Positions 44,064-53,700 of a stretch of DNA of 64,000 nt are shown in pieces. Under the pieces are notes generated by a model. It worked only from the letters and a program-made list of their open reading frames with translations, made no database searches and was not told where the DNA came from. Within the stretch, counting starts at the first letter, position 1. Every line of letters starts with the position of its first letter. This stretch comes from Robinsoniella peoriensis (GTDB taxonomy: Bacteria; Bacillota; Clostridia; Lachnospirales; Lachnospiraceae): the NCBI RefSeq assembly GCF_000797495.1, contig NZ_JTGN01000006.1, forward strand, positions 92,583 to 156,582, in the 5' to 3' direction. Made by a program: the position numbers and the translations under genes.

Positions 44064-45032
44064 ATGAAAATGGGGATTTTAGGAGCAGGAAATATTGGTG
44101 GTGCCATGGCCAGAACAATAGCTGGGATGGACAAAGTAGAAGCTTACGCCGTGGGAGCAAGAGATTATGCGAGAGCAGAAGCATTTGCCGGACAGTATCA
44201 TTTTACAAAAGCATTCGGGTCATATGAAGAAATGCTTTCGGATCCGGAGCTGGAACTGGTATATGTGGCAACACCGCATTCCCACCATTACGAACATGTA
44301 AAGCTCTGCCTGGAGCATGGAAAACATGTATTGTGTGAAAAAGCATTCACGGTAAATGCAAAACAGGCAGTGGAATTATGTGAGATGGCAAAGAGCAAAA
44401 ATCTGCTTTTAACGGAGGCGATCTGGACACGTTATATGCCAATGCGCAAAACGCTGGATGAGGTCATTGAAAGTAAGGTAATCGGGGAAATAACATCACT
44501 TACGGCAAATCTGGGATATGTGGTAGGGCATCTGCCCAGAATGCAGGAGCCTGCACTTGCAGGAGGAGCGCTGTTGGATCTGGGTGTCTATCCGATTAAT
44601 TTTGCTTCAATGGTATTTGGGGATAAAATCAAAGAAGTGTCCTCTACTGCAGTGTTAACAGAATCAAAAGTAGATGCGGTTAACAGTATTACACTGATCT
44701 ATGAAGATGGAAAAATGGCCCAGCTTCACAGCAATATGATGGTTGCCACCGACAGACGGGGTATGATTTACGGTGATAAGGGGTATATTGAAGTACAGAA
44801 TATTAATAACTGTGAGGGAATCCGCGTATTCGACACCAGTCACAAACTGATTGCTGAATACGAAACCCCAAAGCAGATTACCGGATACGAATATGAAGTG
44901 GAAGCATGTATGGATGCCATGGGGAAAGGTGAGCTGGAATGCCCGCAGATGCCGCATAAGGAAACCATACGTATTATGGAATTAATGGATAGCCTGCGTG
45001 CACAGTGGGGCGTGAAATATCCAAACGAATAA
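44064..45032 (+). CDS. Gfo/Idh/MocA-family oxidoreductase
   Basis: A 322-residue NAD(P)-dependent dehydrogenase, usually acting on sugars or cyclitols. N-terminal Rossmann motif GILGAGNIGGAMART (residues 3-17), VYVATPHSHHYEHVKLCLEHGKHVLCEKAF (about 69-98) with the EK catalytic lysine, and LLDLGVYPINF (about 171-181). Start ATG 44064 is 8 bp from AGGAGG; ATG 44058 is too close. Followed after 12 bp by thyA, but the substrate is unknown. Confidence 0.9.
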   Translation: MKMGILGAGNIGGAMARTIAGMDKVEAYAVGARDYARAEAFAGQYHFTKAFGSYEEMLSDPELELVYVATPHSHHYEHVKLCLEHGKHVLCEKAFTVNAKQAVELCEMAKSKNLLLTEAIWTRYMPMRKTLDEVIESKVIGEITSLTANLGYVVGHLPRMQEPALAGGALLDLGVYPINFASMVFGDKIKEVSSTAVLTESKVDAVNSITLIYEDGKMAQLHSNMMVATDRRGMIYGDKGYIEVQNINNCEGIRVFDTSHKLIAEYETPKQITGYEYEVEACMDAMGKGELECPQMPHKETIRIMELMDSLRAQWGVKYPNE

Positions 45033-45044
45033 GGAGGTTAGAAT

Positions 45045-45893
45045 ATGAGTTACGCAGATAAAATTTTTATAGATATGTGTCAGGATATTATTGAGAACGG
45101 AGTCAGCACAGAAGGGGAAAAAGTCCGCCCTCACTGGGAGGATGGGACATCTGCATATACCATCAAAAGATTTGGCGTTGTGAACCGCTATGATCTGAGA
45201 AAGGAATTTCCGGCACTTACCCTGAGAAGAACTGGACTGAAAAGTGCATTTGATGAACTGCTTTGGATCTGGCAGAAAAAGTCCAATAATATTCAGAACC
45301 TGAACAGCCATATCTGGGATAGCTGGGCGGATGAAGATGGATCTATCGGGAAAGCTTACGGCTATCAGATGAGCGTTAAACACCAATACAGGGAAGGTAT
45401 GATGGATCAGGTGGACCGTGTCATTTATGATCTGAAAAATAATCCCTACAGCCGCAGGATAATGACTAATATCTATGTACATGCAGACCTGCATGAGATG
45501 AACCTCTATCCTTGTGCTTACAGCATGACTTTTAATGTGACAAAAGAAAAAAATGAAGACAGGCTGACCCTGAATGCGATTTTAAACCAGCGCTCTCAGG
45601 ATGTACTTGCTGCAAACAACTGGAATGTATGCCAGTATGCACTGCTGGTTCACATGCTGGCGCAGGTATGTGATATGAATGCAGGAGAGTTTGTCCACGT
45701 AATTGCAGATGCCCATATTTATGACAGGCATATTCCAATCATTAAAGAGCTGATACAGCGGGAAACTTTTGAAGCTCCGAAAGTATGGCTGAATCCGGAC
45801 GTAAAGGATTTCTATGCATTTACGGTAGATGATCTTCATGTGGAAGACTATGTAACCGGACCGCAGATTAAGAATATTCCCATTGCAATTTAA
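45045..45893 (+). CDS. thyA: Thymidylate synthase (ThyA type)
   Basis: A 282-residue enzyme that methylates dUMP to dTMP with methylene-THF, producing dihydrofolate that the next gene recycles. The catalytic cysteine is C157 in NLYPCAYSM; the substrate-binding block NQRSQDVLAANNWNVCQY is about 183-201. Both motifs deviate from the standard PCH and RSCD versions, so this is a divergent ThyA branch. FGVVNRYDLRKEFPALT and WGYQ-like GKAYGYQ are present. Ribosome site AAGGAGG. Confidence 0.92.
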   Translation: MSYADKIFIDMCQDIIENGVSTEGEKVRPHWEDGTSAYTIKRFGVVNRYDLRKEFPALTLRRTGLKSAFDELLWIWQKKSNNIQNLNSHIWDSWADEDGSIGKAYGYQMSVKHQYREGMMDQVDRVIYDLKNNPYSRRIMTNIYVHADLHEMNLYPCAYSMTFNVTKEKNEDRLTLNAILNQRSQDVLAANNWNVCQYALLVHMLAQVCDMNAGEFVHVIADAHIYDRHIPIIKELIQRETFEAPKVWLNPDVKDFYAFTVDDLHVEDYVTGPQIKNIPIAI

Positions 45894-45899
45894 TTCTCA

Positions 45900-45937
45900 G
45901 TACAGCGGCACTCAGATAAAAGCGGGTGCTGCGGTAC
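45900..45937 (+). promoter_or_regulatory. Hairpin between thyA and the dihydrofolate reductase gene
   Basis: GTACAGCGGCAC pairs with GTGCTGCGGTAC (two mismatches), just before AGGAGG. Likely a minor expression control. Confidence 0.4.
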
Positions 45938-45956
45938 CGGGCACAGGAGGTTTAAA

Positions 45957-46451
45957 ATGAATTTTATAGTAGCAGTAGATAAAAACTGGGGCATTGGAAA
46001 TGAGAATAAGCTTTTGGTGAGCATTCCGGCGGATATGAAATTTTTCCGTGAAACGACTTCAGGAAAAGTAGTTGTTATGGGAAGAAAGACACTGGAGAGT
46101 TTTCCAAACGGTCTCCCGTTAAAAAACAGAACAAATATAGTACTAACCGGCAATAAGGATTATAAAGTTAAGGATGCAGTAATTGTACACAGTATGGAGG
46201 AACTTCAGGAAGAATTGAAAAAATACGACAGTGACGATATCTACGTCATCGGCGGAGACAGCATTTATCATCAGATGCTTCCTTACTGCAGTTTAGGCCA
46301 TGTAACGAAGATTGACCATGAATATGTAGCAGATTCCCGTTTTCCGGATTTAGATAAAATGGAAGAGTGGGAGGTGACAGGTGAAAGTGAGGAACAGACA
46401 TATTTTGACCTGGAGTACACCTTTATCAGGTATGAACGAAAGAAAAACTAA
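45957..46451 (+). CDS. Dihydrofolate reductase
   Basis: A 164-residue enzyme reducing dihydrofolate to THF with NADPH. Visible motifs are FIVAVDKNWGIGNENKLL (residues 2-19), then VVVMGRKTLESFP (about 36-48), and YVIGGDSIYHQMLPY (about 96-110). Length is right for the family. It follows thyA by 63 bp, the usual pairing. Ribosome site AGGAGG at 45946-45951. Confidence 0.95.
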   Translation: MNFIVAVDKNWGIGNENKLLVSIPADMKFFRETTSGKVVVMGRKTLESFPNGLPLKNRTNIVLTGNKDYKVKDAVIVHSMEELQEELKKYDSDDIYVIGGDSIYHQMLPYCSLGHVTKIDHEYVADSRFPDLDKMEEWEVTGESEEQTYFDLEYTFIRYERKKN

Positions 46452-46519
46452 ACAGATTCATTGAAATAATGTCACTTTCATAATTTCATGCATTAAATTA
46501 AGAAATTTCCGGCTTTGTC

Positions 46520-46623
46520 TTGACAATCTGTAAGAAAAGTAGAATAATGGGAAGAAAAAAGTTTGAAAGTTTCTTTCAAACTACTTATTAATGCAGTATC
46601 GCTGGAGGAACCTGTATACTGCA
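46520..46623 (+). promoter_or_regulatory. Promoter and structured leader of the branched-chain aminotransferase gene
   Basis: TTGACA (46520-46525), 17-bp spacer, AATAAT (46543-46548). Leader hairpins: AGTTTGAAAG-TTT-CTTTCAAACT (46560-46582) and GCAGTAT...ATACTGC (46594-46623). No T-box (GNUGG, tRNA-like stem) is visible. Confidence 0.65.
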
Positions 46624-46666
46624 GGGGTAAAAATATGATAAAAGCTTTCAGGGAAGGATGAGAAAA

Positions 46667-47746
46667 ATGTTAGATATCAAAATTGAAAAAACTATGAATC
46701 CGAAACCAATTCCAGGACCGGAAAATCCGTTGGTATTTGGTACCATTTTTACAGATCATATGTATGTAATGGAATATAGTACGGAAAAGGGATGGCATGA
46801 TCCTGCGATTATGCCTTATCAGCCTATTACATTGGATCCATCCGCTATGGTATTTCATTATGGACAGGAGATGTTTGAGGGCTTAAAAGCTTATAAAACA
46901 GAAGATGGAAGAATCCTGTTATTCCGCCCGGACAAAAATGCAGAAAGAGCCGTTAACTCCAACAAAAGACTGATGATTCCGGAAATTCCGGTGGAGGACT
47001 TTATTAACGGTGTCAAAACACTTGTCGAAATAGACCAGGCGTGGATTCCTACAAAAGAAGGTACATCCCTTTATGTAAGGCCATTTGTAATCGCAACAGA
47101 TCCTTTCCTGGGAGTACGTCCATCTAATACATACAAATTCATCATCATTTTATCACCGGTAGGTGCTTATTATCCGGAAGGACTGAATCCGGTTAAGATC
47201 TGGATTGAAGATGAGTATGTAAGAGCGGTTCGGGGCGGTATCGGTGAAGCCAAAGCAGGCGGCAATTACGTAGCTTCCATGGCGGCACAGGTAAAGGCAC
47301 ATGAAGAGGGATATTCCCAGGTACTCTGGCTGGATGGAATTGAAAGAAAATATATTGAAGAAGTGGGCGCAATGAATATCTTCTTTAAGATAAACGGAAC
47401 GGTTGTGACACCGGTATTAAACGGCAGTATTCTTCCGGGTGTAACCAGAAATACCTGTATAGAACTGTGCAAAGAGTGGGGACTACCGGTTGAAGAAAGA
47501 AGAATTAGTGTGGATGAACTGGAAGAAGCAGCCAGGACAGGTGCATTGGAAGAAGTATGGGGAACCGGAACCGCAGCGGTTATTTCTCCGGTAGGTCATC
47601 TGCGTTATGTGAATGACGTATTCCAGATTGGAGATGGTGGAATTGGTGCGATCAGCCAGAGGCTGTATGATACCGTAACCGGAATCCAGTTAGGAAAAAT
47701 AGAAGATACACATGGCTGGACAATGGAAGTTGGGAATGCCAGGTAA
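46667..47746 (+). CDS. ilvE: Branched-chain amino acid aminotransferase
   Basis: A 359-residue class IV PLP enzyme that interconverts Val/Leu/Ile with their 2-oxo acids. Family phrases are FHYGQEMFEGLKAY (about 64-77), GIGEAKAGGNYVAS (about 191-204), SQVLWLDGIERKYIEEVGAMNIFF with the PLP lysine region, and NGSILPGVTRNT. Start ATG 46667 is 9 bp from GGAAGG; the ATG at 46658 overlaps that site. Stands alone with its own promoter and terminator. Confidence 0.95.
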   Translation: MLDIKIEKTMNPKPIPGPENPLVFGTIFTDHMYVMEYSTEKGWHDPAIMPYQPITLDPSAMVFHYGQEMFEGLKAYKTEDGRILLFRPDKNAERAVNSNKRLMIPEIPVEDFINGVKTLVEIDQAWIPTKEGTSLYVRPFVIATDPFLGVRPSNTYKFIIILSPVGAYYPEGLNPVKIWIEDEYVRAVRGGIGEAKAGGNYVASMAAQVKAHEEGYSQVLWLDGIERKYIEEVGAMNIFFKINGTVVTPVLNGSILPGVTRNTCIELCKEWGLPVEERRISVDELEEAARTGALEEVWGTGTAAVISPVGHLRYVNDVFQIGDGGIGAISQRLYDTVTGIQLGKIEDTHGWTMEVGNAR

Positions 47747-47785
47747 GTGTAAAAATTAATTTCAAAGTAGACATTACAATAATTA

Positions 47786-47845
47786 AGCGTACAGACAAAG
47801 GAGACAGCGGCTTCACTGCCGGGTTTCTGTGTCAGTACGCTTTTT
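47786..47845 (+). terminator. Terminator after ilvE
   Basis: AGCGTACAGACA...TGTCAGTACGC encloses a GCGGC/GCCG inner stem and is followed by TTTTT. Confidence 0.8.
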
Positions 47846-47854
47846 GTGTTACCT

Positions 47855-48496
47855 TTATTCCAGTTCCCTGGAATTATAGATTTGGAGAGAAAAAAATATG
47901 GATATACCCATTGCGGCTGATATCAATACAGTAACCAGAAGATATTTTGGAAAAACCGGCATAGCGGACAGTTTTTCCGGGTTGAAAGACTGGATCAGCC
48001 CGGCAATTTCCTTGGGAATCAGTGCGATGACGAGTATCATGCCGGTGAGAATAAACTTTGTCTTCGCATATCCAAACTTATATTGGACGGGAATGTAAAT
48101 GGATAGTGGTACCAGTGCAATTGCCGTTACCAGAAAGCAATGAAACAAACTGACCGGTGCAGTTCCCGGAAGTATCAGGGCTATGGACTGGTACAGGATG
48201 ATACAGCATATTAAAGGCAGCATCAGGAAAAGGTAACGGGCGACAACCAGATCACATCTCATATAGGGAGCGGAACACAAAAGGGACTCTGCCTTTTCAA
48301 ATTTGAACTCCTTAAGGGAGAGATTCTGGCATACGAGCAGATAAACCATAATCACGATGTATAGCAATACAATTGTTCCGGGCAGGTCAGGAAACACAGT
48401 GTGGATGAGCACCTGGATAAGAGCAGCAATTGCCAGGCTCACAATAAAATATAATCGGATCATATAATAATCTTTTTTAATCAGGTGTAATATCAT
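47855..48496 (-). CDS. ABC-2 type exporter permease
   Basis: A 213-residue membrane protein with about six hydrophobic segments, starting ILHLIKKDYYMIRLYFIVSLAI. The motif EKAESLLCSAPYMRCDLVVARYLFLM (about 68-93) is shared with the upstream permease (YKAYKVIPLLCASPYSRTAMVVARYVFLY), so they are paralogues forming a heterodimer. Last gene of the GntR-ATPase-permease-permease operon. Ribosome site AGGAGG. The substrate is unknown; YtrA-type operons often respond to cell-wall stress. Confidence 0.82.
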   Translation of the reverse strand: MILHLIKKDYYMIRLYFIVSLAIAALIQVLIHTVFPDLPGTIVLLYIVIMVYLLVCQNLSLKEFKFEKAESLLCSAPYMRCDLVVARYLFLMLPLICCIILYQSIALILPGTAPVSLFHCFLVTAIALVPLSIYIPVQYKFGYAKTKFILTGMILVIALIPKEIAGLIQSFNPEKLSAMPVFPKYLLVTVLISAAMGISIFFSLQIYNSRELE

Positions 48497-48533
48497 TTCA
48501 GGTCCTCCTTTTCCATATATCTCTTCATAGTTA

Positions 48534-49169
48534 TCATAGTTCCCGGCGGGAGAAGATATGGGAAGAAATCACTATGGATACGGCATTGACTATGATAATG
48601 GCGGCTGCCATCAGGATATAGAGTACAGAATTTGGCGGCATTTTTGTGATTTGAATGTTGGACAGCAGATCGAGTTTTATGATAAAAGCAATTCCAAAAG
48701 GAATCACCATAATAAGCATTATGAATAGATATTGTACTTTCTCGAATCCTATCTTATACTCCAACGGCTCACAGATACCATAAAGGATGGATAAAATCAA
48801 AAAGGATGTCAATACCGACATGAAATGAATCTGCTCCATTTGCAGAATGGACATGACGGTGATATAAACAATACAGCAGTAAAAAAACATCATGTATAAA
48901 AATACATAGCGGGCAACTACCATAGCGGTTCTGCTGTAAGGAGAGGCACAAAGCAGGGGAATCACTTTATATGCTTTATAGTCTGCCTGTGAAACAAAGC
49001 TGGTTGTGAGCATAGGAAAGAAGATACTCAGCGTGATAAACAGGGGAGCGCCTGCCAGTCCGGGTGTCCGTAATACCAGAAAGACTGAAAAAAAGATGGT
49101 AAAACCCATCATCAGCAGCAGATTGGTTTTAATAATTATACAATCCTTTTTTAGCAGATTCAGAATCAT
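48534..49169 (-). CDS. ABC-2 type exporter permease
   Basis: A 211-residue paralogue of the next permease with about six membrane segments and the LLCASPYSRTAMVVARYVF block. Start at 49169 (GGAGG well spaced), overlapping the stop of the ATPase gene by ATGA, so translation is coupled. The longer frame to 49193 lacks a ribosome site. Confidence 0.82.
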   Translation of the reverse strand: MILNLLKKDCIIIKTNLLLMMGFTIFFSVFLVLRTPGLAGAPLFITLSIFFPMLTTSFVSQADYKAYKVIPLLCASPYSRTAMVVARYVFLYMMFFYCCIVYITVMSILQMEQIHFMSVLTSFLILSILYGICEPLEYKIGFEKVQYLFIMLIMVIPFGIAFIIKLDLLSNIQITKMPPNSVLYILMAAAIIIVNAVSIVISSHIFSRREL

Positions 49170-50029
49170 TTTGATTTTCCTCCTTTTATGCATCCCAGCA
49201 TAATGTCCTCTATTCCCGGTTTTTCCACCAGAATATCCGGTATGCTCCGGCGTATTTCTGCTATTTGTTTTGTAATTCCGGTGAAACCAAAACGCGTTTC
49301 TTCCAAATTCAAAAACAGCTCTTTTACCGATGGAGACAGATGCGTGCCATCGCCTTTTACCAGTCGGTATTGCTCTAAAAGCATATCTTTCTCTTCTTCA
49401 AATAGAATGCGCCCCTCATCAATCAAAATCAGCATATCTGCGATCCGGTCCAGGTCGGAAGTGATATGGGTAGAAAAAAATACACTCTTTCCGCCTTCCT
49501 TCATAAAGTCTGTTAAAATATTCATAAACTGACTGCGGATCAGAGGGTCGAGTCCACTGGTTGGTTCATCCATGATCAGAAGCTCCGCTTCATGGGAAAG
49601 TGCCAGCGTAAGAGCAAACTTCATATGCATGCCTTTGGAAAGAGTCGCTATTTTCTGCTTCGGATTCAGGGAAAAACGGTCCATATAATCCCGGTATGTC
49701 TTTTCGTTCCACTTTGAGTAGGCGGGTGCCAGGATGCTTTTCATCTCTGACATGGTGAGATCTTCGTAGAAACATCCGCTGTCCAGGACTATGCCTAATC
49801 GGTTTTTGATTTCCCGGCTGTGTTCAGCCATATCAAGCCCAAATACCTTGATGTGTCCTGCATCTTTATTGGCAAGGCCTAAGATTGATCGGATGGTAGT
49901 TGTTTTGCCGGAGCCGTTGATTCCGATAAATCCTGTAATGCAGTCGCAGGGAAGTGTGAAAGTTACATCTTCTAATGCAAAGTTCTTATAATTCTTATTT
50001 AATCCGGTTACTTCTAATACATTTTCCAT
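49166..50029 (-). CDS. ABC exporter ATPase
   Basis: A 287-residue ATPase driving the two ABC-2 permeases. Walker A GINGSGKTTT (about 37-46), Q-loop region, signature TLSKGMHMKF (LSKGM in place of LSGGQ), Walker B LLIMDEPTSGLDP (about 147-159), His-loop FSTHIT. The signature change is common in this subgroup. Start at 50029 after GGAGG; it begins 16 bp after the GntR stop. Confidence 0.9.
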   Translation of the reverse strand: MENVLEVTGLNKNYKNFALEDVTFTLPCDCITGFIGINGSGKTTTIRSILGLANKDAGHIKVFGLDMAEHSREIKNRLGIVLDSGCFYEDLTMSEMKSILAPAYSKWNEKTYRDYMDRFSLNPKQKIATLSKGMHMKFALTLALSHEAELLIMDEPTSGLDPLIRSQFMNILTDFMKEGGKSVFFSTHITSDLDRIADMLILIDEGRILFEEEKDMLLEQYRLVKGDGTHLSPSVKELFLNLEETRFGFTGITKQIAEIRRSIPDILVEKPGIEDIMLGCIKGGKSK

Positions 50030-50045
50030 GTATAAATCCTCCTGC

Positions 50046-50420
50046 TTACTCTTCGTCATATAGGATATCCATCATATCCATCAGTTCCTGTTTGGAAATT
50101 TCCAGGGTTTTTGCCGACATGATCATATCCTGCATTTTCTGTTCTACCAGACGCCGCTTGGAGTCCCGCAGCAGTTCCAGATTACCGGCAGAGATAAATG
50201 TTCCGATCCCAACCTGGCTGGTAACAAAGCCTTCGGCTTCCAATTCATCGTAAACACGGCGTATGGTAAGGACGCTTACCTTTAAGTCGTTGGCAAAGCC
50301 CCGGATAGAGGGCAGGGCATCCCCCTCTTTTAATTCGCCTTTGAAAATGGCGTCTTTGATTTGTTCTTCAATTTGCTGGTACAGAGGTTTGTCTGTAGTG
50401 TTGGAGATTAATATTTTCAT
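50046..50420 (-). CDS. GntR-family regulator, YtrA subfamily
   Basis: A 124-residue repressor. The winged helix is residues about 8-75 (PLYQQIEEQIKDAIFKGELKEG start, then SIRGFANDLKVSVLTIRRVYDELEAEGF). The C-terminal tail is short and helical, as in YtrA types without a ligand domain. It leads the ABC exporter operon, and a 23-bp palindrome with a GTGTGTA half-site covers its promoter (50446-50468), as in autorepressed YtrA systems. Confidence 0.9.
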   Translation of the reverse strand: MKILISNTTDKPLYQQIEEQIKDAIFKGELKEGDALPSIRGFANDLKVSVLTIRRVYDELEAEGFVTSQVGIGTFISAGNLELLRDSKRRLVEQKMQDMIMSAKTLEISKQELMDMMDILYDEE

Positions 50421-50445
50421 TTGGACTAATCACTTTCTGCATACG

Positions 50446-50495
50446 GTGTGTATACTTGTAATACACACTATATACTTATAACACGGTTTTGTCAA
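50446..50495 (-). promoter_or_regulatory. Promoter and palindromic operator of the GntR-ABC operon
   Basis: Minus strand: -35 TTGACA (complement of 50490-50495), 17 bp, -10 TATAGT (complement of 50467-50472). The palindrome GTGTGTA-n9-TACACAC (50446-50468) overlaps the -10 and start site. Confidence 0.8.
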
Positions 50496-50714
50496 GAGGG
50501 TTTGCATGAGATTGCATCATGTTTTTATGCTGAAATGGCGGGTATCCTTTTGTATAAACAAATATGCTCAAATACAGAATCAAAATGGTTAAAAATGCAA
50601 AGAATCCAACAAAAGATAACCAGAAATAATATATAGAAAATGCTAAAATATTATAATAAATCAGAAACAAGATCTAAAAAAGAATCAAGTTGCACAAAAA
50701 GGAGGTAAAGAGAG

Positions 50715-53700
50715 ATGAAAGAAAGTCGTAAAAAAAGGCGCCGGGTATCCTCGGCAGCAGCATTCTGTCTGGCTGCATCTATGGTAGTAACGAATATGCA
50801 GACGGCAGTGGCTTTTGCAGCGGAAAATAGTGGTGGGACCGCTGCGTCAGAAGAACAATTGATTATGGAACAGACAGAAGTAAATCTTGAAAAAATGCCG
50901 GAGACAGAGATGGTCGGGGAACGTTCCGCGGTAGAAACGAATGAAGAAAAAGGAGAGTCAAAGGAGAAACTGAGTGAAATACCTGCATCCATACCGGAAC
51001 CGGAACAGGAAACGCAAGGCATACGTACAGCGGAAGATGGGAATACCGGGACGTTTCTGTTTGGTACAAAGCCAGTCAATGGAGTAACCAGTAAAAATCT
51101 TTATTCGGAAGAGACTGGCTTTGGATTTTCAGACCTTACATATCCGGAAGAAGCGGCAGGCTGGCAGGGAAATGTGTATTATCCAAGAAATGCATCTATA
51201 ACCACCGGGAGTGCTGCTTACGTTACAGATGAGCAATCGTATCTGCGGATTGCAAGCCAGGTGTGGACAGAGACGGAGAATACCGGATATGGTGTTTATA
51301 CATATGAAAATACTTCTACATTGGATGTAAAACTGGAAGCTAAGGATTATGATGTTACGGTGGAACTGGTAAATCCTACGGATATGGATTATTCCGCCAG
51401 TCTGGAAGCTGAGGATATTACGAAAGCTTCGGATGTAGCAGTGCCGGCAGGCAGCAGAAAAACCGTAACATTTCATACCTGTCTCATTGATGGTGTGCTG
51501 AATCTGAAATTCTTAGCTGACAGCAAAGCCGTTTCTGCAGAAGAGGCAGCAGAGCAGGCTGTCTATGTGGAAAGTATGAAGATTGAGGCATCTGCAGAAA
51601 AAGCGGCAGGAGATAAGCCCACCATATTCCTGGCATCGGATTCTACGGTGCAGACTTATGAGGATTACTATGATCCACAGACAGGATGGGGAGAGGCACT
51701 GCACAATTTCTTCGGAAATTATATAGGCGAGGGTCCTTGCGATGACTGTAATTACAGTCAGTCCAGAAGCTATGAAACAGATCAGGTGATCATAGAGAAC
51801 AGGGCAATTGGTGGAAGGAGTTCCAGATCCTTTATTGAAGAAGGGAAGCTGGACGACCTTTTAGAGGATGTAAAGCCCGGAGATTATCTGCTGGTACAGT
51901 GGGGGCACAATGATGCAACATCCTCCAGACCAAACCGCTATGTATCTCCGGAGGATTTTGGTAAGTGGATTCAATATTATATTGATGGAGCCAGCCAAAG
52001 AGGAGCGTCTTGTATTCTGGTAACTCCGGCAGCAAGGTACAGTTACAATGCAGACGGTACTTTTAATGAAAATTTTAAAGCATATGGGGATGTCATGAGG
52101 AGCATTGCAGCACAGGAAAATATACCGTTAGCAGACTTAAGTGCAGCATCCATTGCGTTGTGTGAAAGCTTTGGCATTGAAGGGGCAAAATCTCTGTTCC
52201 TTTGGGTGGAACCGGGAGAATATACCGGCGCCTATGCAGGGGGAGCAACAGACAGTACCCATTTGCAGTATTATGGAGCTTATAAGTTCGCTCAGTGTGT
52301 AGCAAAAGAGATTTCAGAAATATCCCAGCCGGAAGATCCGACGATCAGCCGCCTGCAGTCTTTAATTAATCTGAAGGAGTCAGCCAGTGTTCCCCAGGCT
52401 GTTACGGGGTTAATGCCAATTACCATAGGGGCTTCCAGTGTTTCGATGCAATGGGATGCATCCCAGGGGGCTGAAATGTACTATATTTTCAGGGAGGAAC
52501 TGACAGAGGGGGCAGCCGCGGATACGATTGACTTTACAAATGCGGAAAAGTATTCCGTTACTGCAGGCACCAGATATACGGATAATGGATGCGAGGGCGG
52601 CAGGAATTATGTATATGCCGTATGCGGTTATAATGATAAAGGTCTGGGTGAAATGTCGGAAAACTTGACGGTCACAACAAAATCCGCCCAGTATAAATAT
52701 GATTTTAATTATAATAATTCACCTACCATGGAGGGATGGACCGGCGTAAACCAGAACCAGGGGTATACAAAAGAAGCGGGTTATGGATGGATTAAAGCAC
52801 CCAATAATGGCCGTAACCGCGCAGGTAACGGAAATGCCGATTCTTCGGCTATGGCAGATGATTTCAATCTGGGAGAAGGAGAATTTGCCGTAGATCTTCC
52901 AAATGGTGATTATGAGATTAAAGTATATGCAGGCGATCTGCTTCCCGGAACTTCAACGATTAAGGCGTCTTATACGGCTGAGGGAAAAGCAGCGGGAGGT
53001 ATTTCCACCAAACAGGCACTGGCGAGCATCGCAGCTTCTGTGCGTGTTATGGATGGGCAGCTCAACCTTACCGTAGGAGGATCAAATCCCTATATTAATG
53101 GGCTTGAAATTACCCCGGTTTTATTAGCGCCATCCGGTTTAAATTATTCTGAGATGAGCATTGAAGGAAATTCTGCTTCTTTTCTGATAGGTTTTACCGG
53201 AGTGGGAGAAGCTGCGGCGTACCGGATTTACCAGAAGGGACAGGCAGATGAAAATTTTACCATGGTGAAATCTTTTACGGCAGAGGAGTATCAGGCGGAT
53301 GAATTGTCCTGCCGGTCCATGAAGGCCTCGCTGGGAGAAACTTACCAGTACTATATTACTGCACTGGGAACGGATGGAACAGAATCAGCACCAAGCAATA
53401 CCATTGAAATAGATATGCTGGATCCTGGGGTTAAAAAACCGGCACCTCCCGCAAATATAAAATGTGACAGTGCTAAAAATGGAGAGATAAAACTCTCCTG
53501 GGACAGTACGGATACCGCTTTTAAATATATGGTTTACCGTTCTGATAAGTCTGAGGATGAAAAAGGGTTTAAAGAGTTTATAAAAGTTGGAGAAACCCAG
53601 GTTCCCGGTTTTACAGATACGGGAGACGATTTGACCGCGAATATACCGTATTATTATAAAATAAAGGCAGTAAATGCCGGGGGAGCGGGGGAATTTTCAA

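Noticed and set aside
46490..46660. T-box leader before ilvE
   Set aside because: No T-box sequence or specifier stem and no terminator between promoter and gene; only two simple hairpins.
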